Below, piece after piece: positions 51,559 to 61,407 of a DNA stretch of 64,000 nt. The DNA comes from REEB509 sp049314555 (GTDB lineage: Bacteria; Pseudomonadota; Alphaproteobacteria; Caulobacterales; Aquidulcibacteraceae). The stretch spans positions 23,981 to 87,980 of the forward strand of contig JBMOEW010000008.1 of NCBI GenBank assembly GCA_049314555.1, read 5' to 3'. The position numbers were made by a program, and so were the translations under genes. Positions within the stretch are counted from its first letter, which is position 1; each line of letters opens with the position of its first letter. Below the pieces are notes generated by a model. The model worked only from the letters and a program-made list of their open reading frames with translations, had not been told where the DNA came from and searched no databases.

Positions 51559-53319
51559 CTACATGCGCGCCGGTGCCTCAAGCCCAAGCAGCGCCAGGCA
51601 CTGTTCAAGCTGCGCCAGCGTCAACGACGCCAACGCCAACCGATGTGCGCGCAGCACACCATCGGGCTCTGGCAAGATCGGGCACTGGCTGTAGAACACC
51701 GAAAAGGCCTGCGCCAACGTGAACGCATGCTCGGCCAGAAAGTTCGGTGCGCGCCTGTCAACCGTTGCGCTCACCGCCGCATCAAAAGCATCCAAAACGA
51801 AGGCCAATCCGCGCTCTGCGGGTTGCCAAGCAGCAGGCGTCGATGCGACCAACCCTGCCTCGCGGGCCTTACGCAGAACCGATTTCATCCGAACCGCCTG
51901 ATAAAGCAGATAGGGGCCGGTTTTGCCCTCGAAGGTCATAAAGCGATCCAGGTCGAATACGTAACTTGTCGACCGGAAGTTCTGCAAATCGGCAAACTTG
52001 ATCGCGGCAACAGCCACTTTCTGCGCCACATCTTCAAACTCCGTCGGATCGAAATCGCTGCCGATCTCGGCCTCTCGCAAGCGCTGCCTGGCCTTATCCT
52101 TGGCCCCTTCAATCAGGTCCGAAAGGCGCAGAACGCCCCCCTCCCGGGTCTTGAACGGCTTGCCGTCGGGGCCGTTCATGGTGCCGAACCCGATATGCTC
52201 CAGCGCAGCGCGCGGTGCGTATCCGGCCTTTGCTGCAGCCCGGAACACTTGCTCGAAATGGTCCGCCTGGCGCTGATCTACGACATACAAGACAAGCGTC
52301 GGCTCGAAATCCCGCCACCTTTGGCGGATCGTCGCGACGTCTGTTGTCCCGTACATGGCCGAGCCTTCCGAACTCACCACCAATAGCGGCGGAACGTCCG
52401 GCCCTTCGCTGCCGTCTTTCTTGGGCACCATTTTTTCGTGAACGTGCACCACCAGCGCGCCGGCATCTTCAACCGCCAAGCCCCGCGCCTTCAGATCCGC
52501 CACCATCTCGGGGATCAGCGGGTCGGCGTCGCTTTCGCCAAGCCCAAGATCAAAATCGACGCCAAGTGCCGCAAAGTCCCGCCGTTGCGCCGCCATCGAA
52601 ACAGCGCGCATCCGTTCCCAAATGGCACGAGCAGAGACTTCCCCCGATTGCAGCCGCACGGTTGCGCGTCGCGCACAATCGCGAAAGCCGGTGTCTGCCT
52701 TTGCTTGGGCAGCCGCCGCTGGATAGCGCGCCTGCAGCCACTCAAGATCAACCTCGCCCAGAACGACTTCTAGGCCGCGCTCCGCCGCGGAGTCCTCAAT
52801 CACATGAATGAGGAGCCCCATCTGAAAGCCCCAATCGCCGAAGTGCGCGTCCCCCCAGACCGTGGCCCCGCAAAACCGCAGGGTCCGCTTGAGGCTTTCC
52901 CCGATAATCGACGAACGCAAATGGCCAACGTGCATGGGCTTCGCCACGTTGGGCCCAGCATAGTCAACCACGATCCGTTGCCCGCTGAGATCCAGCCCGG
53001 AGCCAAGCCGCGCGTCGCTTGCCATCGCTTCAAGGCGCGCATTGATCGCAGCGTCACTGACAGAGAGGTTCAAGAACCCGGGGCCCGCGATCTCAACCCC
53101 CGTGATCACGTCGCCGCCCGCCAAGCGAGCACCGACAGCCTCCGCCACAGCGCGCGGCGGCTTTCCTGCAGCTTTCCCCGCAGCCATTGCCCCGTTGCAC
53201 TGAAACGGCGCCAGATCCGGCCTGTCAGAGCGCTTCACAACCCCAAGCGCTGGACTAAACCCCTCGTCAGCGAAGGCCTGGCCGACAATCGCACTCAAGT
53301 GTGCCGCAAGATCAGCCAT
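51559..53319 (-). CDS. argS: Arginyl-tRNA synthetase
   Basis: A 586-residue class I synthetase. The HIGH-type motif is HVGH (130-133) in AKPMHVGHLRSSIIG; the second loop is GKPFKTREGG instead of KMSKS, as is common in ArgRS. The anticodon-binding DALR domain is C-terminal (KTGPYLLYQAVRM). It lies 5 bp after the upstream lipoprotein gene. Nothing odd is seen. Confidence 0.96.
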   Translation of the reverse strand: MADLAAHLSAIVGQAFADEGFSPALGVVKRSDRPDLAPFQCNGAMAAGKAAGKPPRAVAEAVGARLAGGDVITGVEIAGPGFLNLSVSDAAINARLEAMASDARLGSGLDLSGQRIVVDYAGPNVAKPMHVGHLRSSIIGESLKRTLRFCGATVWGDAHFGDWGFQMGLLIHVIEDSAAERGLEVVLGEVDLEWLQARYPAAAAQAKADTGFRDCARRATVRLQSGEVSARAIWERMRAVSMAAQRRDFAALGVDFDLGLGESDADPLIPEMVADLKARGLAVEDAGALVVHVHEKMVPKKDGSEGPDVPPLLVVSSEGSAMYGTTDVATIRQRWRDFEPTLVLYVVDQRQADHFEQVFRAAAKAGYAPRAALEHIGFGTMNGPDGKPFKTREGGVLRLSDLIEGAKDKARQRLREAEIGSDFDPTEFEDVAQKVAVAAIKFADLQNFRSTSYVFDLDRFMTFEGKTGPYLLYQAVRMKSVLRKAREAGLVASTPAAWQPAERGLAFVLDAFDAAVSATVDRRAPNFLAEHAFTLAQAFSVFYSQCPILPEPDGVLRAHRLALASLTLAQLEQCLALLGLEAPARM

Positions 53320-53324
53320 GGGCG

Positions 53325-53957
53325 TTAGTTATTGTCCGGTGCGTTGACCCGAAAACGCTTGCCATCTCGGTTGAATTGCAACTGTTCCGGAGTCAATTCA
53401 AAGCCAATCAGGATCTCGAAGTTCTCCCCCGAAATGTCGGAGTTTGCCCGCGGGATCACGATGCGCTCGATCTGTTGGGTAGAAACCATCACGTCCGCGC
53501 CGCGTTCAAACCGCACAGGCACGTCAAAGTATTGCTTCTCAATAGGAGCGAGCCCCCGCCGCGTCACCGCCACCCAATACCGATAAGTCCGCTGGTCGGC
53601 CGTTGCAGCCGGGCCCCGACCAAATGCCATATCGATTTCAAGTGCCATCTCGATGGGGTCGCTGCCTGCATAGCGGCAAAGGCCGCGCACGCCCTGCAGC
53701 TCGCCCGTGAAGGCAACGTTGGCGTATCTTTCGGTTCCGGGCTGAGCGAACTCAACCAAGCGCGAAGAGTCATACAACACCCCCATCAGGGGGCACGGGC
53801 CAGCATTGGGAATGTTTTCGTCAAACATTCGCGCGAAAAACCCGCGTTCGCCGCTCTCCGGGGGGGCGACTTGGGATGGCGCATCAGATGCCCCAGACGT
53901 GGCGCACCCAGCCAGCGGCAGGGCCGCTAATGCCAGAACTACAAGTTTCAGTTGCAT
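53325..53957 (-). CDS. Lipoprotein of unknown function
   Basis: A 210-residue lipoprotein (MQLKLVVLALAALPLAGC, Cys18). The body (GPCPLMGVLYDSSRLVEF, VRGLCRYAGSDPIEMAL, RYWVAVTRRGLAPIEKQYFD) is not a family I can name with certainty, but similar proteins occur in Alphaproteobacteria. The ATG at 53957 gives a clean signal; an ATG nine codons upstream is the other choice. It is 5 bp from argS, so probably co-transcribed. Confidence 0.75.
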   Translation of the reverse strand: MQLKLVVLALAALPLAGCATSGASDAPSQVAPPESGERGFFARMFDENIPNAGPCPLMGVLYDSSRLVEFAQPGTERYANVAFTGELQGVRGLCRYAGSDPIEMALEIDMAFGRGPAATADQRTYRYWVAVTRRGLAPIEKQYFDVPVRFERGADVMVSTQQIERIVIPRANSDISGENFEILIGFELTPEQLQFNRDGKRFRVNAPDNN

Positions 53958-54134
53958 CGAGGCCTCGTTTCCTGAAATGCGCATGGCGGAGGATATCCCA
54001 CCCTACGCTGTCCTAAAGCGAAAAGCTTCGCCCCCGCTTGCGGATCGCTTATATCGGGTCATACCGGTGCCCGAGCGCGCCCGCAACACGAAGCGGCACC
54101 AGTTTGCGCCAACAACGCCTGAAAGGCCCATCCC

Positions 54135-55100
54135 GTGTCACCCGCTGACGGATTGAGACTGCAACCCATTACGATCCTGCTCGCATCACCACGCGGGTTT
54201 TGTGCAGGCGTAGACAGGGCGATTCAGATTGTCGAACAAGCCCTCGCTAAATGGGGCGCACCGGTTTTTGTGCGCCACGAGATTGTGCACAACCGCCATG
54301 TCGTCGAACGCTTGGAAGCGATGGGGGCTGTGTTTGTTGAAGAGCTGCACGAGTGCCCGGCGGACCGACCCGTCATATTCTCCGCGCACGGCGTTCCGAA
54401 ATCGGTCCCTGAAGAAGCTGAACGCCGCCAAATGATCTTTGTTGATGCCACCTGCCCATTGGTATCGAAGGTGCATGTGGAAGCCGAGCGCCACCACGAA
54501 GTGGGCCGCGAAATTGTGCTGATCGGTCACGCAGGCCACCCAGAGGTGGTTGGCACGATGGGTCAACTTCCCCCCGGCACGATCAGCCTCATCGAAACGG
54601 TCGACGATGCGACGCGCTTTGTCCCCAAAAACCCAGACCAACTGGCCTTTGTCACCCAAACGACCCTGTCGGTGGATGATACGGCCGCCATCGTCGCCGA
54701 ATTGCAGAGCCGCTTCCCGGTGATTGCCCCGCCCCACAAAGAAGACATTTGCTATGCCACCACCAACCGACAGGAGGCTGTCAAAGCGCTCGCGGTCAAT
54801 GCCGATCTCGTCTTGGTGATTGGGGCCCCGAACTCATCGAACTCGGTCCGGCTGGTTGAAGTTGCCGAGCGCGCAGGTGCCGGTGCCGCGAAGTTGATCA
54901 GCGCCGCCGAAGATGTTGACTGGACTTGGTTCACGAACGTGCGCCGGCTTGGTGTCACCGCCGGTGCCTCTGCCCCAGAAGATCTCGTCGAGGGCCTGAT
55001 TGCTGCGGTTAGTCGGCGATATGCCGTGACGGTCGAACACGTGCGCGTTACGGACGAAGACGTCGTTTTCAAACTGCCAAGGATTTTGGCCGATGGCTGA
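54135..55100 (+). CDS. ispH: 4-hydroxy-3-methylbut-2-enyl diphosphate reductase
   Basis: A 321-residue Fe-S enzyme ending the MEP pathway. Cluster cysteines C23 (RGFCAGVDRA), C107 (VDATCPLV) and C206 (EDICYATTN), plus H-motifs HEIVHN and SAHGVP, are intact. It starts with GTG at 54135 and overlaps the next gene by 8 bp. The ispH-thrB-rnhA order is typical of Alphaproteobacteria. The 178-bp gap upstream shows nothing else I can support. Confidence 0.96.
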   Translation: MSPADGLRLQPITILLASPRGFCAGVDRAIQIVEQALAKWGAPVFVRHEIVHNRHVVERLEAMGAVFVEELHECPADRPVIFSAHGVPKSVPEEAERRQMIFVDATCPLVSKVHVEAERHHEVGREIVLIGHAGHPEVVGTMGQLPPGTISLIETVDDATRFVPKNPDQLAFVTQTTLSVDDTAAIVAELQSRFPVIAPPHKEDICYATTNRQEAVKALAVNADLVLVIGAPNSSNSVRLVEVAERAGAGAAKLISAAEDVDWTWFTNVRRLGVTAGASAPEDLVEGLIAAVSRRYAVTVEHVRVTDEDVVFKLPRILADG

Positions 55101-55488
55101 AGTCACGATCACGTTTGCACCTGGCCAGGTCTGGTCGCTTCGCGCGCCGGCCCCCGCCAGCATGCGCGTGCGCATCGGCGCGGTGCATGAAGTGGCCGGC
55201 AAAGCGGGTGTGCATGTGGAAATCGCGCACGCCCCCCTCCCCGAAGGCTTCGAAACAGAAGGCGGTGCAACAACGATCTCCCTTGGCCACGTCCCGATCG
55301 CAGCATTTGCCTTGGCCAACGCCGTAGACGCCCTCGAAGACACAAACGCTGTGCTGTCGGATCCCTTCATAATGGGCTTTGAAGCCTGGAAAAAGGAATG
55401 GGATCTGGGACGAGCCGGTTTTTTTGATGTGTCGCCCCTTGATGCCGTGAAGGTTATCTTTGAGGCCTACAAACGGGCCAAGGCCTGA
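55093..55488 (+). CDS. Conserved hypothetical protein
   Basis: A 131-residue cytoplasmic protein, VWSLRAPAPASMRVRIGAVHEV near the start and GHVPIAAFALANAVDALED in the middle. I do not recognise a named family. It overlaps ispH by 8 bp and precedes thrB by 9 bp, so it is expressed with them. Confidence 0.75.
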   Translation: MAEVTITFAPGQVWSLRAPAPASMRVRIGAVHEVAGKAGVHVEIAHAPLPEGFETEGGATTISLGHVPIAAFALANAVDALEDTNAVLSDPFIMGFEAWKKEWDLGRAGFFDVSPLDAVKVIFEAYKRAKA

Positions 55489-55497
55489 TCCGCGCCA

Positions 55498-56457
55498 ATG
55501 GCTGTCTACACCGACCTCACCGACGACGAACTCCACGGCTTGTTGGCCGCTTATGATCTGGGCGAGCCCTTGTCTTTCAAGGGCATTGCAGAAGGCGTGG
55601 AGAACTCAAACTTCTTTTTGGAAACAACCGCCGGCCGCTACATCCTCACGATCTATGAAAAGCGTGTCGCGCGCCATGATCTGCCATTCTTTATGCATGT
55701 CATGGAGCAGCTGGCCCAGGCGGGCGTTAAGGCCCCGCTGCCCATCACCATGCGCTCTGGCGAAGTTCTGGCCGACGTTCGCGGTAAACCGGCGGCGATC
55801 ATCTCTTTCTTGCAAGGTGTATCGCCGCGCCGACCGAGCCCCACCCAGTGCCGAGCCGTTGGCGAAAGCCTAGCGCTTATGCATCAGGCCCTTAGAGGCT
55901 TCCCCGCGGCGCGCGAAAACGCCCTAAGCCTGCCGGATTGGCAAGCCCTGACCCAACCGCGCCTTGAGCAAGCCGAAACCTTAAGGCCGGGACTGGCCGA
56001 CAGCATCACCACAGACTTGGCCTTCCTCTCCAAGACTTGGCCAACGGGCCTGCCCCGCGGGGTCATCCACGCAGACCTTTTCCCCGACAACGTGCTGTTC
56101 ATCGCCGATCAAGTGTCCGGCCTGATCGACTTCTACTTCGCCTGCGAAGACGCCCTCGCCTACGACTTGGCCATTTGCCTCAACGCCTGGTGCTTCGAGC
56201 CAGACCGCAGCTTCAACATCACCAAGGGCGCTCGCCTCATCCAGGGCTACGAAAGCGTTAGACCGTTAAGCCCACAAGAGCGCGACGCGATCCCAATCCT
56301 TGCCCGCGGCGCAGCAATGCGCTTCTTCGCCACCCGCCTTGCCGATTGGGCCGCCACCCCCACGAGTGCCCTCGTTTGCCCCAAGGACCCGTTGGAGTAC
56401 GCCGATAAGCTCGCCTTCCATGCCCGCGCACATGGGCCTGGAGACTATGGCGCCTAA
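55498..56457 (+). CDS. thrB: Homoserine kinase (APH-type)
   Basis: A 319-residue aminoglycoside-phosphotransferase-fold homoserine kinase, the form found in Alphaproteobacteria instead of the GHMP kinase. GIAEGVENSNFFLETTAGRY, catalytic HADLFPDNVLF and LIDFYFACEDALAYDLAI are typical. It phosphorylates homoserine for threonine synthesis. It lies between the small hypothetical gene and a membrane-protein gene. Confidence 0.93.
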   Translation: MAVYTDLTDDELHGLLAAYDLGEPLSFKGIAEGVENSNFFLETTAGRYILTIYEKRVARHDLPFFMHVMEQLAQAGVKAPLPITMRSGEVLADVRGKPAAIISFLQGVSPRRPSPTQCRAVGESLALMHQALRGFPAARENALSLPDWQALTQPRLEQAETLRPGLADSITTDLAFLSKTWPTGLPRGVIHADLFPDNVLFIADQVSGLIDFYFACEDALAYDLAICLNAWCFEPDRSFNITKGARLIQGYESVRPLSPQERDAIPILARGAAMRFFATRLADWAATPTSALVCPKDPLEYADKLAFHARAHGPGDYGA

Positions 56458-56543
56458 CGCACCCCGGTTTGCACCTTCAGGCTTGCATTGGCCGCAATCT
56501 TGGCTTTTCTCATCGCCCTCAGAAGTATGCAAGGAGAGGCCCT

Positions 56544-56975
56544 TTGGCGCTCAGAGCAACATTTGCGCTCTTCGCGGCGGCGATCGTTTTGATCGTCCTT
56601 GGCCCGCTCGCGTTGGGCCTGACGCAGGCCGCCCTGTCCGGCGCTCCGCTCGATTGGGTCGCAGCGTTGGCATGGGGCGGCAATGCCCCTTTCTCGCTGG
56701 TGATTTTTGCCTTTGCCGCAGCAATCCTGTTCAGCGCGCTACTTTTGGCTGTGTTGTGGCTACCGATTACCGTGCTGCTTGAAAGCGCCGGGTTGCAAAG
56801 CTGGGGCATGTATGTTGCGGCCGGCTATGTCTGTGGCGGCCTTGTCCTAGCCCTGGCCTCAGGCATTCAGTGGCTGTCACCATACTCGTTTATTGCCTTG
56901 CTTCTGGGGGGCGGGGCGATCGGCGGTCTGGCTGCGCTGACATTCTGGCTGATCCGCAGGCCCGATTGGGCGTGA
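56544..56975 (+). CDS. Small polytopic membrane protein
   Basis: A 143-residue protein with four hydrophobic helices (ATFALFAAAIVLIVLGPLALG, FSLVIFAFAAAILFSALLLAV, MYVAAGYVCGGLVLALASG, IALLLGGGAIGGLAALTFW). A TTG start at 56544 with AAGGAG seven bases upstream is preferred over a GC-rich frame opening at 56,469. No family recognised. It lies between thrB and rnhA. Confidence 0.65.
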   Translation: MALRATFALFAAAIVLIVLGPLALGLTQAALSGAPLDWVAALAWGGNAPFSLVIFAFAAAILFSALLLAVLWLPITVLLESAGLQSWGMYVAAGYVCGGLVLALASGIQWLSPYSFIALLLGGGAIGGLAALTFWLIRRPDWA

Positions 56976-57008
56976 CGCCAAAGGGGACTCAGCGCTACTC
57001 CAACAGCC

Positions 57009-57485
57009 ATGGCTGATGTGCAGATTTTCACCGATGGTGCGTGCTCTGGAAACCCTGGCCCCGGCGGTTGGGGGGCGATCCTGCGCAAAGGCGAGGTCGA
57101 AAAAGAGATTTCCGGCGGCGAGCTCCTCACGACCAACAATCGCATGGAACTGATGGCAGCGATCGCCGCGCTGGAAGCCCTGACAAAACCCTGCACCGTC
57201 GAAATCACCACTGACAGCGTTTATGTGAAGGACGGTCTCACCAAGTGGATTCATGGCTGGAAGCGCAACGGCTGGAAAACAGCCGACAAAAAACCGGTCA
57301 AGAACGAAGACCTTTGGAAGCGTCTGGAGGCTGCCGCCGCCAATCACAAGGTCACCTGGAAATGGGTGAAAGGCCACGCCGGACATCTTGAAAACGAACG
57401 AGCGGACGCCCTCGCCAGGGGGGCCATCAAGGCGTTGCGCCAACCGCAAGGCAAATCATCCGCAACACCCCCTAAAGGTGAATGA
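57009..57485 (+). CDS. rnhA: Ribonuclease HI
   Basis: A 158-residue RNase H. Catalytic residues D9 (FTDGACSGNPGPGG), E47 (NNRMELMAA), D69 (TTDSVYV) and D133 (NERADALA) are present, with the KRNGWKTADKKPVKN basic handle. It removes RNA from RNA-DNA hybrids. It overlaps the convergent lpdA by 14 bp. Confidence 0.96.
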   Translation: MADVQIFTDGACSGNPGPGGWGAILRKGEVEKEISGGELLTTNNRMELMAAIAALEALTKPCTVEITTDSVYVKDGLTKWIHGWKRNGWKTADKKPVKNEDLWKRLEAAAANHKVTWKWVKGHAGHLENERADALARGAIKALRQPQGKSSATPPKGE

Positions 57486-58881
57486 CCTTCCCGTAAGCAT
57501 CCAAAACGGACTCGTGCATCATCTCCGAAAGTGTCGGGTGCGCGAACACGGTTTCCATCAGCTCGGCTTCCGTCAATTCACCCGTCATCGCGATGCCAAA
57601 GCCTTGGATAAGCTCTGTCACTTCGGTGCCGATCATATGGGCCCCAAGCAAGGCACCCGTTTCTGCGTCGAACACGGTTTTGACCAGGCCTTGATCCTCG
57701 CCCATCGCAATGGCTTTTCCGTTGCCCTGAAACGAAAACCTCCCAACCCGCACCGCATGACCGCGCTCTTTGGCGGCCGCTTCGGTCAAGCCCACGCTGG
57801 CGATCTGCGGGTGGGAGTAAGTGCACCCAGGTATCCGCTCCTTCACAAGGGCGTGCGGCTTTAGGCCGGCGATGAACTCCACACAAATCACCCCTTCATG
57901 GCTGGCCTTATGTGCCAACCAAGGGGCACCTGTGACGTCGCCGATCGCGTAAAGGCCAGCAACCCCAGTTCGACCATACTCGTCGGTTTTAATATGCCCC
58001 CGATCCAACGTCACCCCAAGCGCTTCAAGCCCCAGGTTTTCGGTGTTGCCCGCGATCCCAATCGCCACAATTGCGTGGCTTGCGGTGAGCGTTTTGTGGG
58101 CCCCGCCCGCTTCCACAGTCGCTTCGACCCCTTGGCTAGACGTCTTAAGTCCGGTGGCTTTTGTGTCGGTCAAGATCACAATGCCTTCTTTTTCAAACCG
58201 CTTCCGGGCAAACGCGGAGATCTCAGCGTCTTCAACCGGCAAGATGCGATCAAGCAACTCCACCACGGTCACTTTGACCCCAAACGCCGCGTAAAAACTC
58301 GCAAACTCGATGCCGATCGCACCAGAGCCAAACACCAAAAGGCTCGATGGCCACTCCGGCGGTGTCATCGCCTCTTTATAGGTCCACACCCGCCGCCCAT
58401 CGCCCACAAGCCCAGCCGCTGGCAGCGTGCGCGCCCGCGCCCCCGTCGCCACAATCGTGTGCGCCGCGCGGTAGGAGGCGTCTTTACCGTCTTTGCCCTT
58501 CACAACGACAGTCGGCGCGCCGTCCCCCTTCAACAAACGGGCTTCACCTTCAATGACGGTGATCTTGTTCTTCTTCATCAAAAACTGCACACCGCCGGAA
58601 AGCCGGCCGGCCACATCGCGGGATCGCTTCACCACCGCCTGCGAGTCAAACCCGACGCCTTCAGCTTTCAGGCCGTAATCTTTGGCGTGCTGCATCTGGC
58701 GATACACTTCTGCGGATCGCAAAAGCGCTTTGGTGGGGATGCAGCCCCAATTCAGGCAAATACCACCAAGTTTATCGCGTTCTACAATTGCGGTCTTAAG
58801 GCCCAATTGGGCTGCACGGATCGCGGCCACATAGCCCCCGGGCCCAGACCCGATGATCAAACAATCGAACGCCTCGCCCAT
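57472..58881 (-). CDS. lpdA: Dihydrolipoyl dehydrogenase
   Basis: A 469-residue flavoprotein disulfide reductase, E3 of pyruvate dehydrogenase. FAD motif LIIGSGPGGYVAAIRAAQ, redox pair C42/C47 in GGICLNWGCIPTKALL, NAD motif LLVFGSGAIGIEFASFY and C-terminal HAHPTLSEMMHE-like AHPTLSEMMHESVLDAY. It is the last E-subunit gene of the (-) PDH region, after marC (15-bp gap). Confidence 0.96.
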   Translation of the reverse strand: MGEAFDCLIIGSGPGGYVAAIRAAQLGLKTAIVERDKLGGICLNWGCIPTKALLRSAEVYRQMQHAKDYGLKAEGVGFDSQAVVKRSRDVAGRLSGGVQFLMKKNKITVIEGEARLLKGDGAPTVVVKGKDGKDASYRAAHTIVATGARARTLPAAGLVGDGRRVWTYKEAMTPPEWPSSLLVFGSGAIGIEFASFYAAFGVKVTVVELLDRILPVEDAEISAFARKRFEKEGIVILTDTKATGLKTSSQGVEATVEAGGAHKTLTASHAIVAIGIAGNTENLGLEALGVTLDRGHIKTDEYGRTGVAGLYAIGDVTGAPWLAHKASHEGVICVEFIAGLKPHALVKERIPGCTYSHPQIASVGLTEAAAKERGHAVRVGRFSFQGNGKAIAMGEDQGLVKTVFDAETGALLGAHMIGTEVTELIQGFGIAMTGELTEAELMETVFAHPTLSEMMHESVLDAYGKVIHL

Positions 58882-58896
58882 GCCCTAAACCCTTCC

Positions 58897-59532
58897 CTAT
58901 CCAAGGCCAAAAGCGCCTTGCACGCCGTCCACTACAAACTGCGCCGCCAAAGCCGCCAGCATGATCCCAAAGATCCGGGTCATCACCATCAAAACAGTGG
59001 CCCCCATCACCCGAATGAGCGGCCCCGTTGCCAGCAACAACCCAAGCGTCAACAAAAGAGTCGCACCCGCAGCGCCCAAGATCGCAGCCCGTTCCGGCGT
59101 GGCGGTATGCTCGTTGAAAAACAAAAGCATGGTTGCGATCGCCCCAGGCCCCGTGATCAACGGAATGGCAAGCGGAAACACGCTGATGTCATCCATCTGA
59201 CCGCTCGCGCGCGCCTCAGCGACCTTGGAAACGGTTTCTTCGCGCCGCGCCTGACGCCGCTCAAACAACATATCAATCGCGATCAGGAACAACAAAACGC
59301 CGCCCGCAATCCGAAAGGCGTCCAGCGTAACCCCCAGCTGCTGCAACAGCCACTGCCCAAGGAAGGCAAACGAAAACAGCACGATGCCGGCAATGATCAC
59401 AGCCCGCACAGCCACAGAGACGCGCTGGCCTTGCGCGTATCCGGCGGTTAGCGAAGCGAAGGTCACCGCCACCCCAGCCGGATTGATCAGCACAAAAAAG
59501 GTCGCAAACGCCGCAAGGTAAAGCTCAATCAT
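58897..59532 (-). CDS. MarC-family integral membrane protein
   Basis: A 211-residue protein with six membrane segments. IELYLAAFATFFVLINPAGV and FPLAIPLITGPGAIATMLLF are MarC (UPF0056) signatures. Despite the name no role in antibiotic resistance is established. The ATG at 59532 gives the family start; the frame is open to 59,586. It is inserted between the cupin gene and lpdA. Confidence 0.88.
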   Translation of the reverse strand: MIELYLAAFATFFVLINPAGVAVTFASLTAGYAQGQRVSVAVRAVIIAGIVLFSFAFLGQWLLQQLGVTLDAFRIAGGVLLFLIAIDMLFERRQARREETVSKVAEARASGQMDDISVFPLAIPLITGPGAIATMLLFFNEHTATPERAAILGAAGATLLLTLGLLLATGPLIRVMGATVLMVMTRIFGIMLAALAAQFVVDGVQGAFGLG

Positions 59533-59591
59533 CGCGGCCGAATAGCCCTGTTTGCCCTGGACGGCCAGCGCAAGTGCACACGACACCCCCG

Positions 59592-60056
59592 CTAAATTGG
59601 CGTGCCGTCCTTGCGTTGGTATCCCCCACCCCCTGAATAACGACCGGGCAAAAACACCATGTCGATGTCGCTGTAGGCACCGTGGTCAAGGTCGCTTCGG
59701 CCCCCCACAACCAGAAATGTCGCATTAGCCCCGCTCTCATTGCGCAGGTGATGCCCGTTCGTATCTCCGCCCTTGTAGGCGGCCACATCGCCAGGACAAA
59801 GCACCTGGCGGCCAAAATCGTCCACCAAGACCAACTCGCCGCTCAGCAGATAAATCAGCTCGTCTTCCACCGCATGCCAATGCCGCTGCGAACTCCATAC
59901 GCCCGGCTTCAGCGTGACAAGATTGACGCCGAATTGGGTCAACCCGCCGGCCTCCCCGAGCGCCAACCATTGCCGCTCCCGGCAGGGCGCATCGTGGGGC
60001 GCTGGATAGCGCGTTCCTGTTTTGGGGGTGATGGCGGATGGGTCAAGTTTCGACAC
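59592..60056 (-). CDS. Cupin-domain protein
   Basis: A 154-residue single-domain cupin: GVNLVTLKPGVWSSQRHWHA, DELIYLLSGELVLVDDFG and CPGDVAAYKGGDTNGHHLRN give the two cupin motifs, with H59/H61-type metal ligands plausible. It may bind a metal and small ligand. Its place 48 bp downstream of pdhC suggests an expression link to PDH but the function is unknown. Confidence 0.85.
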   Translation of the reverse strand: MSKLDPSAITPKTGTRYPAPHDAPCRERQWLALGEAGGLTQFGVNLVTLKPGVWSSQRHWHAVEDELIYLLSGELVLVDDFGRQVLCPGDVAAYKGGDTNGHHLRNESGANATFLVVGGRSDLDHGAYSDIDMVFLPGRYSGGGGYQRKDGTPI

Positions 60057-60104
60057 AACAATCCTCCTTCAAGGCAACGCTACGGCGTGATCCGCTTGAG
60101 CGAC

Positions 60105-61397
60105 CTAGAGCAACATGCTCATCGGGTCCTCGATGAACCCGCGGAACGCCTTCAAGTACGCAGACCCAATCGCCCCATCCACCACCCGGTGATCGCAGGT
60201 CAGCGTGACCGTCATCACGGTCGCCACTGCAAGCACATCGTTTTTAACGACCGGGCGCTTTTCTCCCGCCCCAACACTCATGATCATGCCGTGCGGCTCA
60301 TTCAGGATCGAAGCGAAACTCTTGATCCCCATCATGCCAAGGTTTGAGAGGCTAAAGGTTCCGCCTTGATACTCGTGCGGCTTCAGCTTCTTGTCCCGCG
60401 CCCGCGCCGCAAGATCAGACATCTCCTTGCTGATGGCGGCAAGGCCTTTGCCCTCCGCCTGGCGCACAATCGGGGTGATCAACCCGCCCTCGATCGCCAC
60501 CGCCACCGCTACATCCGCATGGTGGTGTAACGCGATCCCCTCCGGCGTGTAGCTGGCGTTGCTTTCGGGCACGCGGATCAATGCCAAAGCGCAGGCTTTG
60601 ATCAGCATGTCATTGACGCTGATCTTCACGCCCTGGTCGCCAAAGCGTGCATTGATGTCGGCCCGCGCCTTGAGCAGGGTGTCGATTTCCAGATCAATCG
60701 TCAGCGGAAAGTGCGGGATGTCGCGAAAACTCTCGGTCATGCGCCGGGCGATGGTTTTGCGCATCAAATCCAGGGGCACCAAGTCGTAGGTGCCGGCAAC
60801 CACGCCCATTTGTTCAAGCGACTTGACCTGCGCCGCCGGTGCCATCGGCTGTGCCACCAATGTCATTTCCCGCGACGCGCTCGCTGGAGCTACCCCCACC
60901 ACCCGAGGTCGATTGAGCGCTTCGTCCACATCCTTTTTTACGATCCGCCCATGCGGCCCAGAGCCGACCAGGCTGGAAAGATCAATCCCCGCTTGGGCCG
61001 CCATCCGCTTCGCCAGCGGTGAGGCGGCGGTGCGTGCACTAGGGGGCTCGCTGACGGCAATAGGGCTGGGTGGCGTGTCGCGCGATGCTGCAGCTGCCGT
61101 GGGCGCACGTTCAAGCGGCGGTGCTGGTGGCTTTGGCGTCGATGCGACACCGACGGTCTCGCCCTTCAAGCGGGCAATCGGGGTATTCACTTTGATGCCC
61201 TGCGCGCCGGCGGGAATGAGGATCTCCTCCAACACGCCCTCGTCCACGGCTTCAACCTCCATCGTCGCCTTATCGGTTTCGATTTCCGCGATGATCTGGC
61301 CCGCCGAAATCACATCGCCCGGCTTCACCAGCCATTTGGCCAGATTGCCCTCCTCCATCGTCGGCGAAAGGGCAGGCATTGTGATGGTGATGCTCAT
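60105..61397 (-). CDS. pdhC: Pyruvate dehydrogenase E2 (dihydrolipoyl acetyltransferase)
   Basis: A 430-residue E2: one lipoyl domain (lipoyl-Lys K43 in ETDKATMEVEA), a peripheral-subunit-binding domain (about 130-165, SPLAKRMAAQAGIDLSSL, VGSGPHGRIVKKDV) and the catalytic domain ending TCDHRVVDGAIGSAYLKAF with the active His. Ala/Pro-rich linkers join them. It is 10 bp downstream of the small membrane protein. Confidence 0.95.
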   Translation of the reverse strand: MSITITMPALSPTMEEGNLAKWLVKPGDVISAGQIIAEIETDKATMEVEAVDEGVLEEILIPAGAQGIKVNTPIARLKGETVGVASTPKPPAPPLERAPTAAAASRDTPPSPIAVSEPPSARTAASPLAKRMAAQAGIDLSSLVGSGPHGRIVKKDVDEALNRPRVVGVAPASASREMTLVAQPMAPAAQVKSLEQMGVVAGTYDLVPLDLMRKTIARRMTESFRDIPHFPLTIDLEIDTLLKARADINARFGDQGVKISVNDMLIKACALALIRVPESNASYTPEGIALHHHADVAVAVAIEGGLITPIVRQAEGKGLAAISKEMSDLAARARDKKLKPHEYQGGTFSLSNLGMMGIKSFASILNEPHGMIMSVGAGEKRPVVKNDVLAVATVMTVTLTCDHRVVDGAIGSAYLKAFRGFIEDPMSMLL

Positions 61398-61407
61398 CGT
61401 TCAAGTC

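Noticed and set aside
57898..59451. 517-codon open frame on the (+) strand opposite lpdA and marC
   Set aside because: Composition is Arg/His/Pro-rich and motif-free, while both opposite-strand genes are certain.
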